The notes: generated by a model from the sequence alone, not told the origin. A stretch of 64,000 bases of DNA from Crotophaga sulcirostris (GCA_013397455.1 VYZB01000383.1:1-64000); one strand, 5' to 3'. Shown: positions 12,033-26,099, counted from the first letter of the stretch. Translations and numbers: made by a program.

Positions 12033-14461
12033 TAATTGAATCACAGTGATTAATATCTACACAATTAAAAGTGTCTTTTTCAGCCTTTGAGGGCCGTATC
12101 TTAAATCTTTTAACAACCACTTAACTTTATGGTAATACCACTACATCTGTGCTGCTGCACGTGATTCAGTCTCTCATACAGCCATGTACAAGAGATTATG
12201 TTTTGGTTATATTTTAACTGAAGTAAAAATACAAGTTTTGCAGCTGTTTCATGTATGGCAGTATCTCATTTGTGTACCATAATTGAAGTGCACTCCAAGA
12301 GCTCATATGACTGTTAAAGATGTCTTTGGTGAGTAGAATTGGACTACTGGTAATTAATCAATTATTAAAATCACTTTGGATGTCTGCAGCATGAGACTAC
12401 AACAATGCAAGAGCAATATTGTTTTTAGGTCACAGGTAAATATATTTGAAGTGACTGTTTGTTCTACCCTCAAAAATCTTTGCAAATTCCTTAAATATCT
12501 CATAAAATTTCTATTTGAAAGACTGCACAGGCAGGGATTTCAAGTTTGCACTTCATATAACTTCTGGTCCTAATGTTGATCTTGAAGTTGTCAGTTGAAC
12601 TGTTCTCACGTGTTTCAATATCACTTACAAAGCATTTTTGGTAAAGTTAGTGATTTTTATCTGCTGGTCTAGGTACTTGGCTTGTGCCAAGTTCTCCCCC
12701 TTGTAACTGAAGTAGATGAGACATCTCCATTCTTTGTATACAGTTACCAAATGGCACTGAATATAAATTTTGTTATTTTGCTACACGATCGTGTAACTGT
12801 CAGTGAGAAAGAGGCAGTTGACCCTCTCTCTGAATTTTAGTGTTTGACTTTAATACTGAAGACCATAATGTTGATCTAGTTATCTGGTGTTTGTCACATC
12901 TGTAAACCCTCTTAGCTAAGGACTCCCAGGAACCAGGCAGGACTCAATCTGGGTGGAGATGGACTGGAGCCACAAAATCTGGATGCAGTCCCATGCAGTA
13001 AGTGTCTCTCATGAGTATATATGGCTTTTATTAAAGTCACATGAGGTGGCTAGACGAGACTGTCTGATTCCCACCTTTTTCATGTCCTGCTTCTTTCAGC
13101 CTCTTCATTGTTACCTCTTGCACAACCCCTTTTTTACTTGCTTCTTTTCCACCAGGCAGTCCTTAAACCGTGCTCTTCACATGGCTTTGAACATTTTACA
13201 GACCTGCAGGAGGAGACTATGGAAGCAGTGGATGCCAGGTTCTGCCCACCATGTCAGTCCCAGCATCGTGGCAGGGTTAGGGCAATAGGGGAGCTTCATC
13301 TGCCCCCAGCCCACCTAGAGGCTCTAAGCCTTGGAGTGTCACAGCCATGGGAACCAAGCTCCCCCACGAGGGGAACAGGCAGCACCCAAAGTCACTCCAA
13401 GTCATCTCTGAGATGCTGCAGTGATGAGAACACATTGCCCAGATTAGACAGAAGGAAGAGAAAACAACCAGTTTGATGCACACGGCAAAAGTCTGCAGCA
13501 CCAGCACTGGCACATGAACCAGAGCCAGCTGGAAACAGGAGCAAATGCTTGCATGAAGGCAGAGGACTTTAACACCACTGCTAATAAAGGATGAAGCAGA
13601 GGCAGGGAGATTGAGTAGCTTGCTTAAGCTATGGAGCAGAGCCTAGTTAGGCATCCTGGAGCTGGGCTCAAGACACTGTTAAACCAGCAGATTTCAAATA
13701 ATCATTCCCACAAACTTCTTCTGTGGTGATATTTCTGAACAATACCAGGGAACATTCCATGATAAATTGTGCTGTGCTCCAGTTTCCACATTATAGCTAT
13801 GATGTAACTCTGTAACACTTTGTCCCATCAAGCTCAACAACAATAGATTTAATCAGAACATTTGTCTCGGGGAGACAATGGGGAGTTCTGATTAATCTGG
13901 CACCAAACTCTGGCAGTTGCCTATGAGGGATTTTTTATTTATTTATTTATTTATTTATTTTCTAAATGCTTGCCCTTGGTGGCTCTTCAGTGTGCAATAT
14001 GCCAGGCCCGTGGGCTGCCAGGAGAGCTGTGGAAATGTCCCATGCCATTTGGCATGAAAAGAACATACTTCATTTTAGAAATACAATATTTCTGCAGAAG
14101 CGAAAGGAGGAAGACAGGAATCCCACCAGCCAAACACGAGTGCCAAGGACATAAGACCACAGTCAGGTGTGAAAAGTCAGTCCTGTGAGACCTTGATGGT
14201 AGAAACCCAACTGCAGCCACCGGGAACCCAAAGGAGGGGGTTGGACAAGGGTCTCACTGCATCACTTCTCTGCAGTGGGTTGGTTGGTTCCTTTTGCACC
14301 TCTGCTACTTTTCAAGATGCTGAGATCACAGAAACCCTGCAGGTTGCTGCAGAGTGCAGAGGTCCCTTCACATAGAGTAGGTGCAGGTGGAAACCCAGAT
14401 AAGAAGTCAAAGCAGAGGTTTACTTGAGTGTGGTGACTGATAGACATTACAGTCAGTCAAA
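12033..14461. other. Non-coding, AT-rich
   Basis: Holds only the TTTA microsatellite. Frames at 12953-13513 overlap on both strands without recognisable content. Confidence 0.55.
13931..13961. repeat. TTTA microsatellite
   Basis: Six uninterrupted TTTA units (ATTT in the other register) flanked by T runs. Confidence 0.95.
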
Positions 14462-14675
14462 AGGAAGAAATTCTTCCCTGAAAGGGTGATTGACCATTGG
14501 AATGCACTGCCCAGGGAGGTGGTGGAGTCGCCAACCCTGGAGGTGTTTAAGAGGAGATTGGCTGAGGCACTCAGTGCCAGGGTTTAGATGCTGGGTTGGT
14601 GTTGGTGTTGGGTTCTAGGTTGGACTCGATGATCTCAGAGGTCCTTTCCAACCTTGTGACACTGTGAGACTGTGA
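14462..14675 (+). mobile_element. CR1 fragment, 3' end
   Basis: Begins at the AGGAARAARTTCTTCCC block (KKFFPERVI) and ends at the GACACTGTGAGACTGTGA tail. It has the majority diagnostic bases (GGCTGAGG, CCAGGG, TTCTAGG). Confidence 0.9.
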
Positions 14676-17600
14676 AAACTACGGAAGCACAAACTACAGC
14701 ACAGTGTGATCACAAAGACAGGGGTCAATTCTGTTTCCCTGCATGTTTCTGCCAAGATTGGGGTTGTAGTAGGACAGTGCAACCAAGAGAACAAGCAGTC
14801 ATTACAACCTGCATGGCTCTTGATAAGGCTGGCAATAAGCCACACTGTTGCGTCCAAGGAGCAAGTGGCACCAAGCAGGTCCCTCAGGTGTGTAGGGTGG
14901 GATAGAGTATTTTTCAGTTTGGACTTAGGGGCTGTTCTGTGCTGTCCCCTCCTGCAGCCACCTCTGCTCACAGCCCATCCCAGACTGCTTCCTCCCTAGC
15001 CAGCGTGCAAACAGCCTCCCCACACCTCCCACCCACCTGTCCCACACACAGTGCAAGCCACCAGCTCTGCTCACATCCCACTGCCAGGCTGGCTCCTTGC
15101 GTGCAGCTGCCTGCCTTCCTAGCACTGCAATCACAAAAACCTTTCCATAAAGGGCCAGGATATATTAAGGCTGAGGCTCAGACTTGATCTTGAAATGGGT
15201 TGCTGCTGGACAGTAATGCTTAGGAGCTGAAAATTTTATGGGAGTGTCTATCTCAAACTAGCCCTTGGCATTTGCAACCTAGGAAGATTTGACATAGGTT
15301 GGGGAGGGTATTAAAAAAAAAGAAAACAGTGAATAGGAAAGAAGAAATGTAGTAACCAAAACCTGCAACAAGTTCCCAAAGCAACTATCAGCCTCAGGCT
15401 CTGGTTCTATCCTTCTCCCTACTGTTCAGCTTTGCTGTCACTGCTTTCACTGCAGTAGCACAGAGGGGCCAGTGATCCTAGAGGAGATTTAGGTCCAGAG
15501 AAAGAAAGGGGGCTTCCCCAGTGCTCCACATCAGAGGAACTATAGATAACACATTAGCTTGACATCTTCTGTAAATCCTTTTTTCCAGAAAAAAAATATC
15601 AAGGCAGCTTCCCCAATATTTGAGAGCAGACAAAATTCTATGTTGCCACGTTTCACCAAAACCCTCTTCCACTCTCATCCTTTTGCCTTTTTGATGCCCG
15701 ACCTGAGAGATACTTTTATAGTTACAAAAGATTTTCTGTGTGTTGATGCTGGAGTTGTAGAAGCTTTCTCTGGATGGATCTAGTCAGCCAGAGAAGAAGC
15801 TTGAGGGTTGTTACAAGCATATTACTCCTCTTGGCCAGTCCTTGCCTCCCATTCATTTCAACAAAATATGTTTGTTTTGTTATAAATCTTGATTTTATTT
15901 TTGGGAAGTGAAATGTCAACCCCAGCCAAGAAGAAATGGTACATACTACATGTCACCACTATGTCCTCCTCTTCTTAAGGGTTAGATGTTGTGAAATAAA
16001 AAGATCAATTTATAATAAGGCCAGATTTTTATCAGGTCAAGGCTTGTAACAGAATGAATCCTCTATATGGAAAATATATTAAAAATTACTGAGAGTTACA
16101 AAAAAAGAGTCCCTGCTCAGAGCATGTAAGCCAGTGCCTTGTTTACTATATAACTTATCCAAAAATCCCTAATATTCTTGTTACAGTTACATTATTGTTT
16201 CATCCATCAGTGAAATACAATCTTGACTTTGTGAATCTATTTCAACAGCTCTAAAATCACACAGGTATATTACTAAGTAGACAGCCAGCAATAAAAAAAG
16301 TGAAAAACACCTTCTCTTGAGCTTCCTTAGAAGACCCTAAGAAATCAAATAGAAATCTCTCTGATTCCTTAAAAGCCTAGGTCATTACAGGAATTCTACT
16401 CCTGCCTTGGACATGTACAAACCTTTCCAGCCCTGAGAGATGAGCTAATTAGTTTTATCTCTAAGCTCAGGGGCAGTGAAAAATCCTGGATATGACCAGG
16501 TCAAAAAGAATCAAAAAGTTGTCCACATAGTTGCTGAGATGTTAGAAAAGCAGACAGAGAAGACCCAGCTGTACAAACAATTATTTTCTAATATTATTTG
16601 GAAGCTATTCAGGAGCTACTAATAGTGTGTTTACACCACAGTGCTGTTCCTCCACCACCAGTAGACTAATACATATGCAGTTACATTCTCAATTTGCATT
16701 AACCACATTCCTAATTCCTGGCATTTCAAGAATACTGTAGAGTTATGCTTTGGTTCTTCATTGCTAACCATAAAGACTTTTTTAAAACCACCTCTTCAGC
16801 TGCTCAGTGTCTTCATTAGAGATGGTTTCAAGACCCAGCTTTGGGGTCATTCACCATGCAGACCTTGGGTCTATCTCTTCTAATGAGTAAAACATACAGA
16901 AGCAGCAGAAGTCAGAGCAGCCTTTCATGCAGGGACTATTTACACCTGCAAGCTTGGTTCAGGTCTGAGCATCGTTCTACCATGTCTTTGAAAAAAGGCA
17001 CATTTACCACAAGGAAACCATGCAGTGAAAATAATGCTTGTAGCTGTAAGGAGCCAAGCCCTTCTCAATGGATAGGGCAGAGACCTGGAAAGAGAAACAA
17101 ATTGCCATGGCCTGAAACACAGTCCTATTGCCCAGGTAAGAAGGGTTTACATGGTGCTTCTCTAAACAGATGTTGTTCCCAGAAACCATTCACACCAGTA
17201 ACCATGTCCACAGTCACTTAGCACTCATCAGAGACTTGCAGATAACCATCAACTACAGAAAACCAGAGCCCAAAGCTAGTGATGCCCAGCTCAGTTTATC
17301 TCAATATGTCATTTATTCACTCTTCACTCTTTGAAATAAGATATTTAAAGTTCTACCTCCAGATTTTTCCTTTCCATACTCATTTATGTTGGAGTCTGGT
17401 AGGTTTAATTATTTCCAGCCCTTGCAGCAAAATGCAGAATGCTGAAAGAAACTTAAAACATATGATTAGAATACTTTTTGCTTAAAACACGATGAATAAT
17501 CCATTATAATTATTTATGTCTTTGGACTGAGCCAAAGTCAGAAAGCAAGTATGTCATAAATGACATCTTGATATATTTCAGTAAACCACTGAACTGTGTC

Positions 17601-18887
17601 AGTGAAATGACATTTAACTTGTTTGGTTGAGGTTCCTGAGAAATCTTATAAGGATTCTTGCTGAACACAAGCCAAAATTGATATTGTTTGTATTTTGAGT
17701 TGTAAATCAAGGGAAACACAAGAAATGTTTTGGGTAGTTCTTGAAGATAACTAAAAAAATGAATGTTTTGAAAAAACAGCAGTGGTTATGATGGTCTAAG
17801 GGCACAGGCAAGGCAATGTATGTAAGCAGAAGATGGTATTTCTGGAATTGTTCTTCTGTGACTGAAAATCTCCCTGATTTTCCAGATATAGCATTGAATT
17901 TAACAAAAGGTACGGTCTCTACCATGTACTCTGCCCAGGCTACTTCTACCTTACCCTCTGCCTACAAACTTTGCCCTCTTTACCTCTAGCTCTAACCTCT
18001 ACCTACAAACCCTCCTGTCCTTTCAGGGAATCCAGTTGCTTTAGGTCAAGTGGGCTCAAAGTGAAATTCAAGTGATGACCTTTTGTGAATTAAGATGCAT
18101 GGGCTAACAATGGTCATATCATGTATCAAGCCTTTGAGATATGTGATGCTGAAGGACAAAAACTCATTACAGATTAATGTAATGTATCATTACACATCTG
18201 CATCCCTTTCATAGCAAAAAATCATTGAACTTACTTGTCTTGTTTGCAGCTTTAACTTTGTCATCATATCCACTCTTTCTTTACCAGAAAGCTTGAAGAC
18301 ATAGTACACTCTTCTAGTAAAAACTTGTTCCTAATCAATTCTCATTCATCACTCCTCCAGAAAAATATTTATTACATTCAGCAAGCAACACTCCTATGCT
18401 AAAAACAAGATCAGGGTAAATATTTTAGCTCTGAAGGGCAATTTTCCAAATCTGGTGCGACTTCCAGCTTTCTCCTTCACTTCTGAAAACCTACAGTTTC
18501 TATACCACTGCCCTTATTTTGTTTAAAGTTTGCAAGGATGAACTTCCTGCCCCTGCAATCAGTATTTGGGTTTTTAAAGGCCTGGGAGCAGGCTAAAGCA
18601 AGCTGGTTCATACATCCACCTGGAATGGTGAGCACACTGAGGAAAACTTGCACTGCTCTAACTTCAAAGCAACGAAGTGAGTCTGTCTTCCCACACATCA
18701 CCCACTCCTCCCAAGGGAAGCTGCAGGATGGTGGCTTCCCAGTTTGCAGCACAAAACAGACAGGAAGTGGGAACACAAAAGTCAGGATTAAAAAAAAAGT
18801 GACAATCCGTGCTGCCTTGCAGAATGACGGGTACTCTGTGTTTTTCCAGTTAACACCTTCAGAAAATACTGCTGTGCAAGAAATAGC
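14676..18887. other. Non-coding 4.2-kb stretch
   Basis: Contains a C-rich tract (about 14940-15120) and the pyrimidine-rich repeat at 17955-18010. No supported exon. The overlapping frames at 14615-15187 and 18477-18978 reflect base composition and the start of a CR1 copy. Confidence 0.55.
17955..18010 (+). repeat. Pyrimidine-rich tract with a repeated 15-mer
   Basis: CCTCTRCCTACAAAC occurs at 17955-17969 and 17996-18010, inside a C+T-rich tract that covers about 17940-18015 on the plus strand. No gene is attached to it. Confidence 0.7.
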
Positions 18888-19085
18888 CCTTGGAATGTGC
18901 TGCCCAGGGAGGTGGTGGACACCTGTGGTGTTTAAACACCTCCAGGTGGACACCTGGAGGTGTTTAAGAGAAGATTAGATGAGGCACTCAGTGCCATGGT
19001 TTAGATGCTGGGTTGGTGTTGGTGTTGGGTTATAGGTTAGACTTGATCTCAGAGGTCCTTTCCAACCCTGTGATACTGTGATACG
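18888..19085 (+). mobile_element. CR1 fragment with an internal foldback
   Basis: The copy begins at GGAATGTGCTGCCCAGGG. The normal TCGCCAACC region is replaced by an inverted duplication of the AACACCTCCAGGTG block. It then continues with GATGAGG, CCATGG and TATAGG (minority type) to a TGATACTGTGATAC tail. Confidence 0.9.
18932..18967. repeat. 17-bp inverted repeat (hairpin) inside a CR1 copy
   Basis: Arms 18932-18948 and 18951-18967 are perfect reverse complements (TTAAACACCTCCAGGTG and its complement) separated by two bases. The right arm is the normal CR1 sequence. The left arm is an extra inverted copy of it. Confidence 0.9.
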
Positions 19086-20186
19086 GTCTATGCACCATTT
19101 TTTTTGCTTTTGCCACATCACAACATATTCCAGTTTGCACATGTGCACTGCCAAATCCCATGTGAAAGTAGTTCTGCCACAGCAGGGCTACGTGTGACGA
19201 GGAACAATTGCATGCTCTGAGTCCCCTCAGTGGTCATGGTGCCTTGCTAGGACTTCAAACAGTCATAACTCATCTTGAAAGGGCAATTCTGATTCAAACC
19301 TTATGGAAGAAGTCACACATAAGAAGTTAAGCAAAATTAGTGGTGTTGGCATTTATGTGTCACTGCAGGTAGAAGATCTTAAGACTTCTATGCACACTAT
19401 GAACTTTACTAAAATGACACATCTTGAATTCTTTAACATATTGGTTTTGGTTAAAAGTGAAACCCACATCAAGCTGTTTTGCAGCTTTATTCTTACGAAC
19501 CAATGACAAAATATCTGTTGTTGCAGATGAAAATGAGAGCTCATTGTGCGAGGTTTCCTGGTTTAAGCAATCCTAAAATTTACATAGCATAACTTTTCAA
19601 GGGCTCTCAGAGACACTGAGGGCTTTGGTTGTTTTCAAGCTTTCTCTCAAGGGAAAACAAAAGAAAGAAAGCGTGGATTTTTTTTTTTTTTGTCTTTGAA
19701 GGAGTTGTACTTAGTGGAAGCATGAAAACAGGTAGAGCTCCACTGGCTGATTAAATAATAGTTCATAGCATGTAATAACTCGGCTCACAATGCAGAGTTT
19801 TTAAACTTACTTTTTAAAGTAAGTGCAAGAGGTAAGGATTTGGGGCTACACCTCCTCACACTGTGTGCTGAACTGTACTGGCATCAGGAACCCACAAGCA
19901 GTTCTGGTTCCACACTGCTGCCTCAATAGACTTTTGTTCTGTTTCTCTATGGGCTTGTGTTTTTTTTAAGGTACTCTTACTCTTGCTATAAGAGCATAAT
20001 TGCTTCATCACTAGCTGAGGACATCGGTCACAACTTCCAGAGCCCATGCTCAAACTCTCTATAGAGAAGCAAAGAATCAGTGTTAAGAAGGGCACAGCAG
20101 ACAGCAAGGGCAGTCACGGCCTGCAAGAGCACAGGAGAGACCCCCTCCACCCTGCTGTGCGGGAGGTCAGGCACCTCAGTGAGTGA
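19086..20186. other. Non-coding, nothing recognised
   Basis: Includes a run of 14 T ending at 19691. Nothing coding was seen. Confidence 0.6.
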
Positions 20187-20648
20187 TGTGTGTCCAGAGG
20201 AGAGCAACGAGGATGGGGAAGGGTTTGGAGCACAAGCCCTGTGAGGAGCAACTGAGGGAGCTGGGGCTGTTTAGTCTGGAGAAGAGGAGGCTCAGGGGAG
20301 ACCTTATTGCTCTCTACAACTGCCTAAAAGGAGGCTGTAGTCAAGCAGGGGTTGGTCTCTTCTCTCAGGTGACCAGGGACAGAACTAGAGGACAGGGACT
20401 CAAGATTCGTCAGGGGAAGTTTAGGCTTGATGTTAGGAAAAAGTTCTTCCCTGAAAGGGTGATTGGCCATGGGAATGCGCTGCCCAGGGAGGTGGTGGAG
20501 CTGCCAACCCTGGAGGTGTTTAAGAGGAGATTGGCTGAGGCACTCAGTGCCAGGGTTTAGATGCTGGGTTGGTGTTGGTGTTGGGTTCTAGGTTGGACTC
20601 GATGATCTCAGAGGTCCTTTCCAACCCTGTGATACTGTGATACTGTGT
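20187..20648 (+). mobile_element. CR1 fragment, 462 bp, open C-terminal RT frame
   Basis: Starts at GTGTGTCCAGAGGAGAGC, almost the same point as the copy at 6088. It is open to the LAEALSARV stop, then has the 3' UTR and a tail of TGATACTG octamers. Majority type. The host-gene-like open frame is transposon-derived. Confidence 0.93.
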
Positions 20649-23600
20649 TGCACCAATGGTGAATGTTGGACAACACAAACTCTTGATCATTAATGTGCAC
20701 ATCAGCCCTTGGTCAGAGCACACCCTTACACAGGCACTGAGCAAGACCAAGGAGGAGGAAAGGTTTGCTTTGATCTGCTGCAGTAGAGAGCAGGCTGACT
20801 GTGACGTCTGCATGAGGATTTTACCCTTTGGTAGTTCACAAATTCACAAAGTCTATGAATATATGGGAGGCACAGGCTGGAAATGTCACCTGCAGGTGCT
20901 CTGATTGCCCACGACTCCTATCTTACCTGTGCAGAAGGATGAAATATTGCTCTTGCCTGCACAGGGCGGGCAGTCCCACCTCTGAGTCCTAAATCTCTGG
21001 TGACAGTGGGAACTGGTGCAGCCACAGCTCCTTGCCCTGTGTTCCCTGCATGGAGGGCCCAGTCTGTACAGTGTCTTGGTGCTGATCCAGCACTGGTATG
21101 GCTTGTCATAGAGGGCACTAACCTTTATGCATGACTATCAGCCAAATACACTCTGTCTACCACATTTTTTATCTCCATAGCTGGTAATTGCCCCAAAGGA
21201 GGCTCTCTGATAAATATCAGTAGTAACACTTTCTCCCTCTCTTGTCATTGTTCTTCTGTGATCCAAACTGCTTCAAATGACAGGGTTGAAAAATGGCCAG
21301 GGCTCTTAAAGTGTGGGAATGGGAAGTTTCTGAATGCTGGCAAGTGTTTATCAACCGTTGCATTGTAATATCAGCAACCAAGTGGCAACAGAACTGTGCC
21401 AAATTAGGTGGAAAAGGAGTGTACACAAAGAAAAATCAATAGATTCAAAGGCAGAAGTGCTCTGAGCATGAGTTCTCCTTAATCATTTCACCCACTATTT
21501 GCTGCAGCAGGAGTTTCTCTTCAGTAGCATCTAAGTGTTGTTCCAGTGACCCTCAAGGAAGATGGCAGAGACATCCAAATTTTCCAGTTGCAGGACAACA
21601 TATATCTCCCTCAATTTAGCAGCTTTTAAGTAAAACCAATCCAATAGCTCAGTCATTACTACCTGGGGAAAATATTTTATTAACCCACGAATGCTTTGCA
21701 GGCAGCCCTTCAAAGAGAAATGTTGCTGGGTATCATGTGCTCCAGGATGCTACAGCAAAGTCTCTACTCAAGAACATAGAGTGAATGTGCAGTTCTGTGT
21801 GGTGCGATGCACTCTCTGACCAGTTCTGTAACAGTGTTGTTTCACTGACCACCACTGGAGTGATGCTCTCAGTTACAGTACGAGGGAACCCCAAACCTAA
21901 ATTTACCATTTGTCGAATCACAGCTTTGAAGTGGTATTTTCACCTTAAATACAGATAACTCATAAGAATTGCCAGCTATGAAACAGAAAGAAGTCTTCTC
22001 TTTCTCAAAATCCATACCATACATGGCTGGACTATTTGAGGGAAGTTTGAAATGAAATTCCACAAAAGCATTTACTACTGAACCCATCACGGTATCCACA
22101 GATCCTTAGTAATGTTGACAGGGACTACTCTGTCAGGTAAGAGTTGAAATGGGGAAAAACCTGAAATATTTAACTGTTTTTATTATTATTATCAGATTAT
22201 GCTGTTTTCTACATTTTAGGTCTTTCAAAGGTCAAAGCCTTCCTGGGGTGTGTCCCATGTCTATCATGAGAACATCACACTTAGGCTCCACACTGAAGAG
22301 TCCAGTCCTATGGTCACAATTCAGATGGTTAGGGAAATTGCCAAAACACCTGCTAGAATTTCCCCCTTTTTGAAGGAAAGCAAGACAATAAGGTTTCTCG
22401 TGCTTATAAGCCAGACTCATCTTATAAGACTTACCTTGGTTTCACAGTAGAAAGTCCTGCCAATTGTAGCTTCTCCATTCAACTTAAAAAGCACTGAAAG
22501 GAAGATGACTTGCATCTCCATTTACTTCAAGCCTGTAACTGAAGGATCAGCACCTTTCATCCACCAGCTCCACAGCCATTTCTCCTCTTGATTGTGTATT
22601 ATTTTACCAAAAAACAATAAAAGCTTGAGTTAATGCACCCCCTCACACCTAGGCTACCTAGGTCACCAGAGCAAGCAGAGTGGGGAATTTGCAGCACACG
22701 CAGCCAGTTACACAAGATCCTAGTTTGGAGATTTAAGGCACTCACATCACAGGTACCCTAAGCTGCTCAAAAGGCAGCGTGCACCACCCTGCACCGCAGC
22801 ACATGTACAGCAAGAGGGTACCCACACGGTATGGACTAGCTCATCCACTGCAGTTTAGCCCCAGCTTAAATCCACTAGACCCCTCGCACTGTCATTTCCA
22901 CCTGTCATAGTGAAGCAACACTGTTGGCGAGGAAAACCTTAAATTTTTAGTTGCTATTCATGTGTTCAGCTCCATTGTGACAAGTTATAAGGTTAGCTGG
23001 CAACCATTATCTCCACAAGAACTGCCAGACTTAGTAGAAAGTGGTTGCCAAGTTATATTCTTTCTATTTGCTGGGAAGAATTATTAAGTAAACAAATATA
23101 TCCCAATTTAATTTGTAAATAGTCATTCTTAGGGGATGAACTGAAAGATAATTACAGTTTGGCACGCCTATGTTATTTTACTTTTCTCCCACTAAACACT
23201 GGAAAGACAAAAGCTTTTCTTACCCAGTGTACTCATAGATTATCCGAGGCAAGAATGGCACGTTATGATCTCTGGTCATTTTTCTGAGCTAGTGCTGGTC
23301 ATGGGCTTTGCCTTGCTGACCCTACACAACCCTAGGAAGCCCTTGGACTGGTCCTGCTTTGAGCAAGGTCTGCTCCGGATGACTTTTGAAGACTCCTTCC
23401 ATCCTAAATTATTTTATGAGCCTGTGAGTTTACAGCCTTTGTCACAGCAACAGGTTGATGTCAATCACAGATTCTGGCAAGATGGTGAAACCTGATATTA
23501 AGGTTGGGAGCAAGCTTCATCTGTACTGCGAGTTTTCAAGAGTAATTACCTCATTGAGTGCAAAATCACCAGCCTTTAATTAGTTTAATTGCATCCTTCT

Positions 23601-23853
23601 GCAGCTTCCACCAATGCCAAGGACTACACAATGAGTACTGGGCTGGTAATGGATTAAACACCCACAGGTGAGACGCAGCAGGAGGGATCAGCAGAGCTTA
23701 CAGCAACAGGCAATGCTGTTGGCTACCCCAAGTCTTAGACTTTATGGATTGGGGTCTGAAAGCTACTGGCCTGTGTGCCTGTTTTCATCCCCTAGGCAGC
23801 TTATACAAGATGAATTTTGCTCTGAATTGCTCAGGAGTTATCTCATTTACATC
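20649..23853. other. Non-coding, nothing recognised
   Basis: Single-copy-looking sequence between two CR1 copies. Only short scattered frames are present. Confidence 0.55.
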
Positions 23854-24058
23854 AGAGTATTACAAGGTTGGAAAGGACCTCTGAGATCATCGAGTCCAAC
23901 CTAGAACCCAACATCAACACCAACCCATCATCTAAACTGGCACTGAGTGCCTCATCCAGTCTCCTCTTAAACACCTCCAGGGTTGGCGACTCCACCACCT
24001 CCCGGGGCAGCGCATTCCCATGGCCAATCACCCTTTCAGGGAAGAACTTTTTCCTAAG
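23854..24058 (-). mobile_element. CR1 fragment, intermediate type
   Basis: The inverted tail begins at AGTATTACAAGG and the copy is truncated at the TTTTTCCTAA block. It carries the GATGAGG base with TTCTAGG, and has lost a few bases where others read CCAGGG or CCATGG. Confidence 0.9.
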
Positions 24059-25773
24059 TTCACCAGAGTCTCCATGGTAGTAAGGGTGACCCCATCGTGG
24101 AACAATCTGGGAAATTAAAATTTACATAAACACCTAACTGGGTTGTTTGCATGTGCCAGGACTAATCTCCCAGCTTTGGTGGAAGGGGCATTTACAGCCC
24201 CAGCTTCCTTTCAAGATGTCCCCGAAAAAAGTCAAATGTGGAGATAAAAAAGTGTCATTGTTCATTAAGGGACAGTTTTCTTCCCCAACATTTACTGGTA
24301 AGAGCCTTCCTTGCCCTCAACCCATCTGGCACCCTGCTGAAGGTGACAGGAAAGACAGCTGAGAAAGGATTCCAGGGGTGCAACTCGGAGTCTCTGGAGG
24401 TTCAGCACTCTGCCAGGATGGTGTTTGATGTCTTGTATTTCCAGCTACCAAAATGGCCTGTTAATTTTTCACTTAATGACTTATCCTGGCTTCAGCTATA
24501 AAACTCTACAGGAAGAATAAAGTTAAAAATTGTCTTATGCTTAGTGGTACACCCAAAACAGACACTACAGACAACACACACACTGCCACAATGAATCTCT
24601 GTATTTAGGTCAATCATTAACTAAGTGATGTACATGATGTTTAAGTTCTTATCGTTCTTCCAGTGCTTAATGGCTGCTACATAAATTTTCTTTTTTTAAT
24701 TATTTTATTTATGCATTTTATATTTATTACCTTTTTCTACCTGAACTCATCTCCACACATATTCTCATATTCGTTCAGCTGGGGTTGGCAGCAAGTGGTC
24801 AGGAGTCTGATGGTTTGGGTTTTCATGAGTTCCACAATGCTGTAATGTCATGGGGATTTCGTTTTAAAACCAAGTTTAAAAGGGCCCCTCGTGGCCTATC
24901 CCTCCATCCAACGGGCCCTTCCCCTCCTGCAGGGTGTGGTGGACCTAGGCATGTTGAGCTGGTCCTTCTCCAAAGCCACCAAGCCCTGATGAACTTGTAC
25001 ATCTCCTTGGCCCTGATTCTTAGTCCAGACTCCTGGTCCTGCCCTTCGCATCACTGGGGCTCAGAGGCTTTGCTTTTAACTATAATATTTAAGGACTTCC
25101 TCATCCAGAGAGACCAAGAGAGACATCACCTGTGGGTGTGAAAGCCTGAAAGGTGACAGATTAATGGCACTTGGTGACACTCAGGAGAGAGGAAAAATTG
25201 TTTCATTGTTTTAAAGTGGGAGTCTCCAAGAATCCAAAAGCTCATTTTCTCAATTGCTTTGCTTGTGTAGCTGGCCAGTGGCCGTAATCATCACCACAAT
25301 TAGATGGAAAACTCAACTGCTCTACAGAAACTGAAAAGTGCAAAATAAAACCAACACAAAGCTGAGTACAAAATGGCTCTCACATGACACAGCAGGACCC
25401 ACTTCACCTTGCAGACATGATCCACTGCACATATTAGGCAGGATCATGGTCGTCCCCCCTCCCTCCATAGCAGCAGTGTTGCTTGAATTGTCCCTGGCAG
25501 ATGGGCTGGAGACCATTTCTTTAGCTGGGATTCACCTCCCTTTCAGACAGGGATAGGCAAAACTGGAGTAAAACAGCCCAGCCCTGTTCCAACTGTTGCA
25601 GTAACACTGGTGGGCTTCACCTTGCTTGTGCCCTCTCTCCGTCACAGTCTTTAAGGTCAAGTCAGACAGTTATCCACCAAGAATGACATGGGTGGTTTTG
25701 GGGCACATTGACTACCATCATGAAGCATAACTGCTACTCTGTCAAGACTTCACATGAGTGAGGATATCGTTTC
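24059..25773. other. Non-coding, nothing recognised
   Basis: Includes a strongly AT-rich patch at about 24690-24740. The 118-codon frame at 24785-25141 has no recognisable domain. Confidence 0.55.
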
Positions 25774-26099
25774 ACACAGTGTCACAGTATCACAAGGTTG
25801 GAAAGGACCTCTGAGATCATCGAGTCCAACCTAGAACCCAACACTAACACCAACCCAGCATCTAAACCCTGGCACTGAGTGCCTCAGCCAATCTCCTCTT
25901 AAACACCTCCAGGGTTGGCGACTCCACCACCTCCCCGGGCAGCGCATTCCAATGGCCAATCACCCTTTCAGGGAAGAATTTTTTCCTAATATCAAGCCTA
26001 AACTTTCCCTGATGAATCTTGAGTCCATGTCCTCTAGTTCTGTCCCTGGTCACCTGAGAGAAGAGACCAACCCCTGCCTGACTACGACCTCCTTTTAGG
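25774..26099 (-). mobile_element. CR1 fragment, 326 bp
   Basis: Runs from the inverted tail (CACAGTGTCACAGTATCAC) to the CTAAAAGGAGGTCGTAGTCAGG block. The C-terminal RT frame is open on the minus strand through [17 protein letters not shown] and [20 protein letters not shown]. Majority type. Confidence 0.92.

Noticed and set aside
11475..12120. Open frames of 189 and 176 codons on the minus strand rich in FYSIL/CSALF repeats
   Set aside because: They are the six-frame translation of the GAATA satellite, not a protein.
12782..12795. 14-bp perfect palindrome TACACGATCGTGTA
   Set aside because: A few such palindromes are expected by chance in 64 kb, and nothing around it suggests a binding site.
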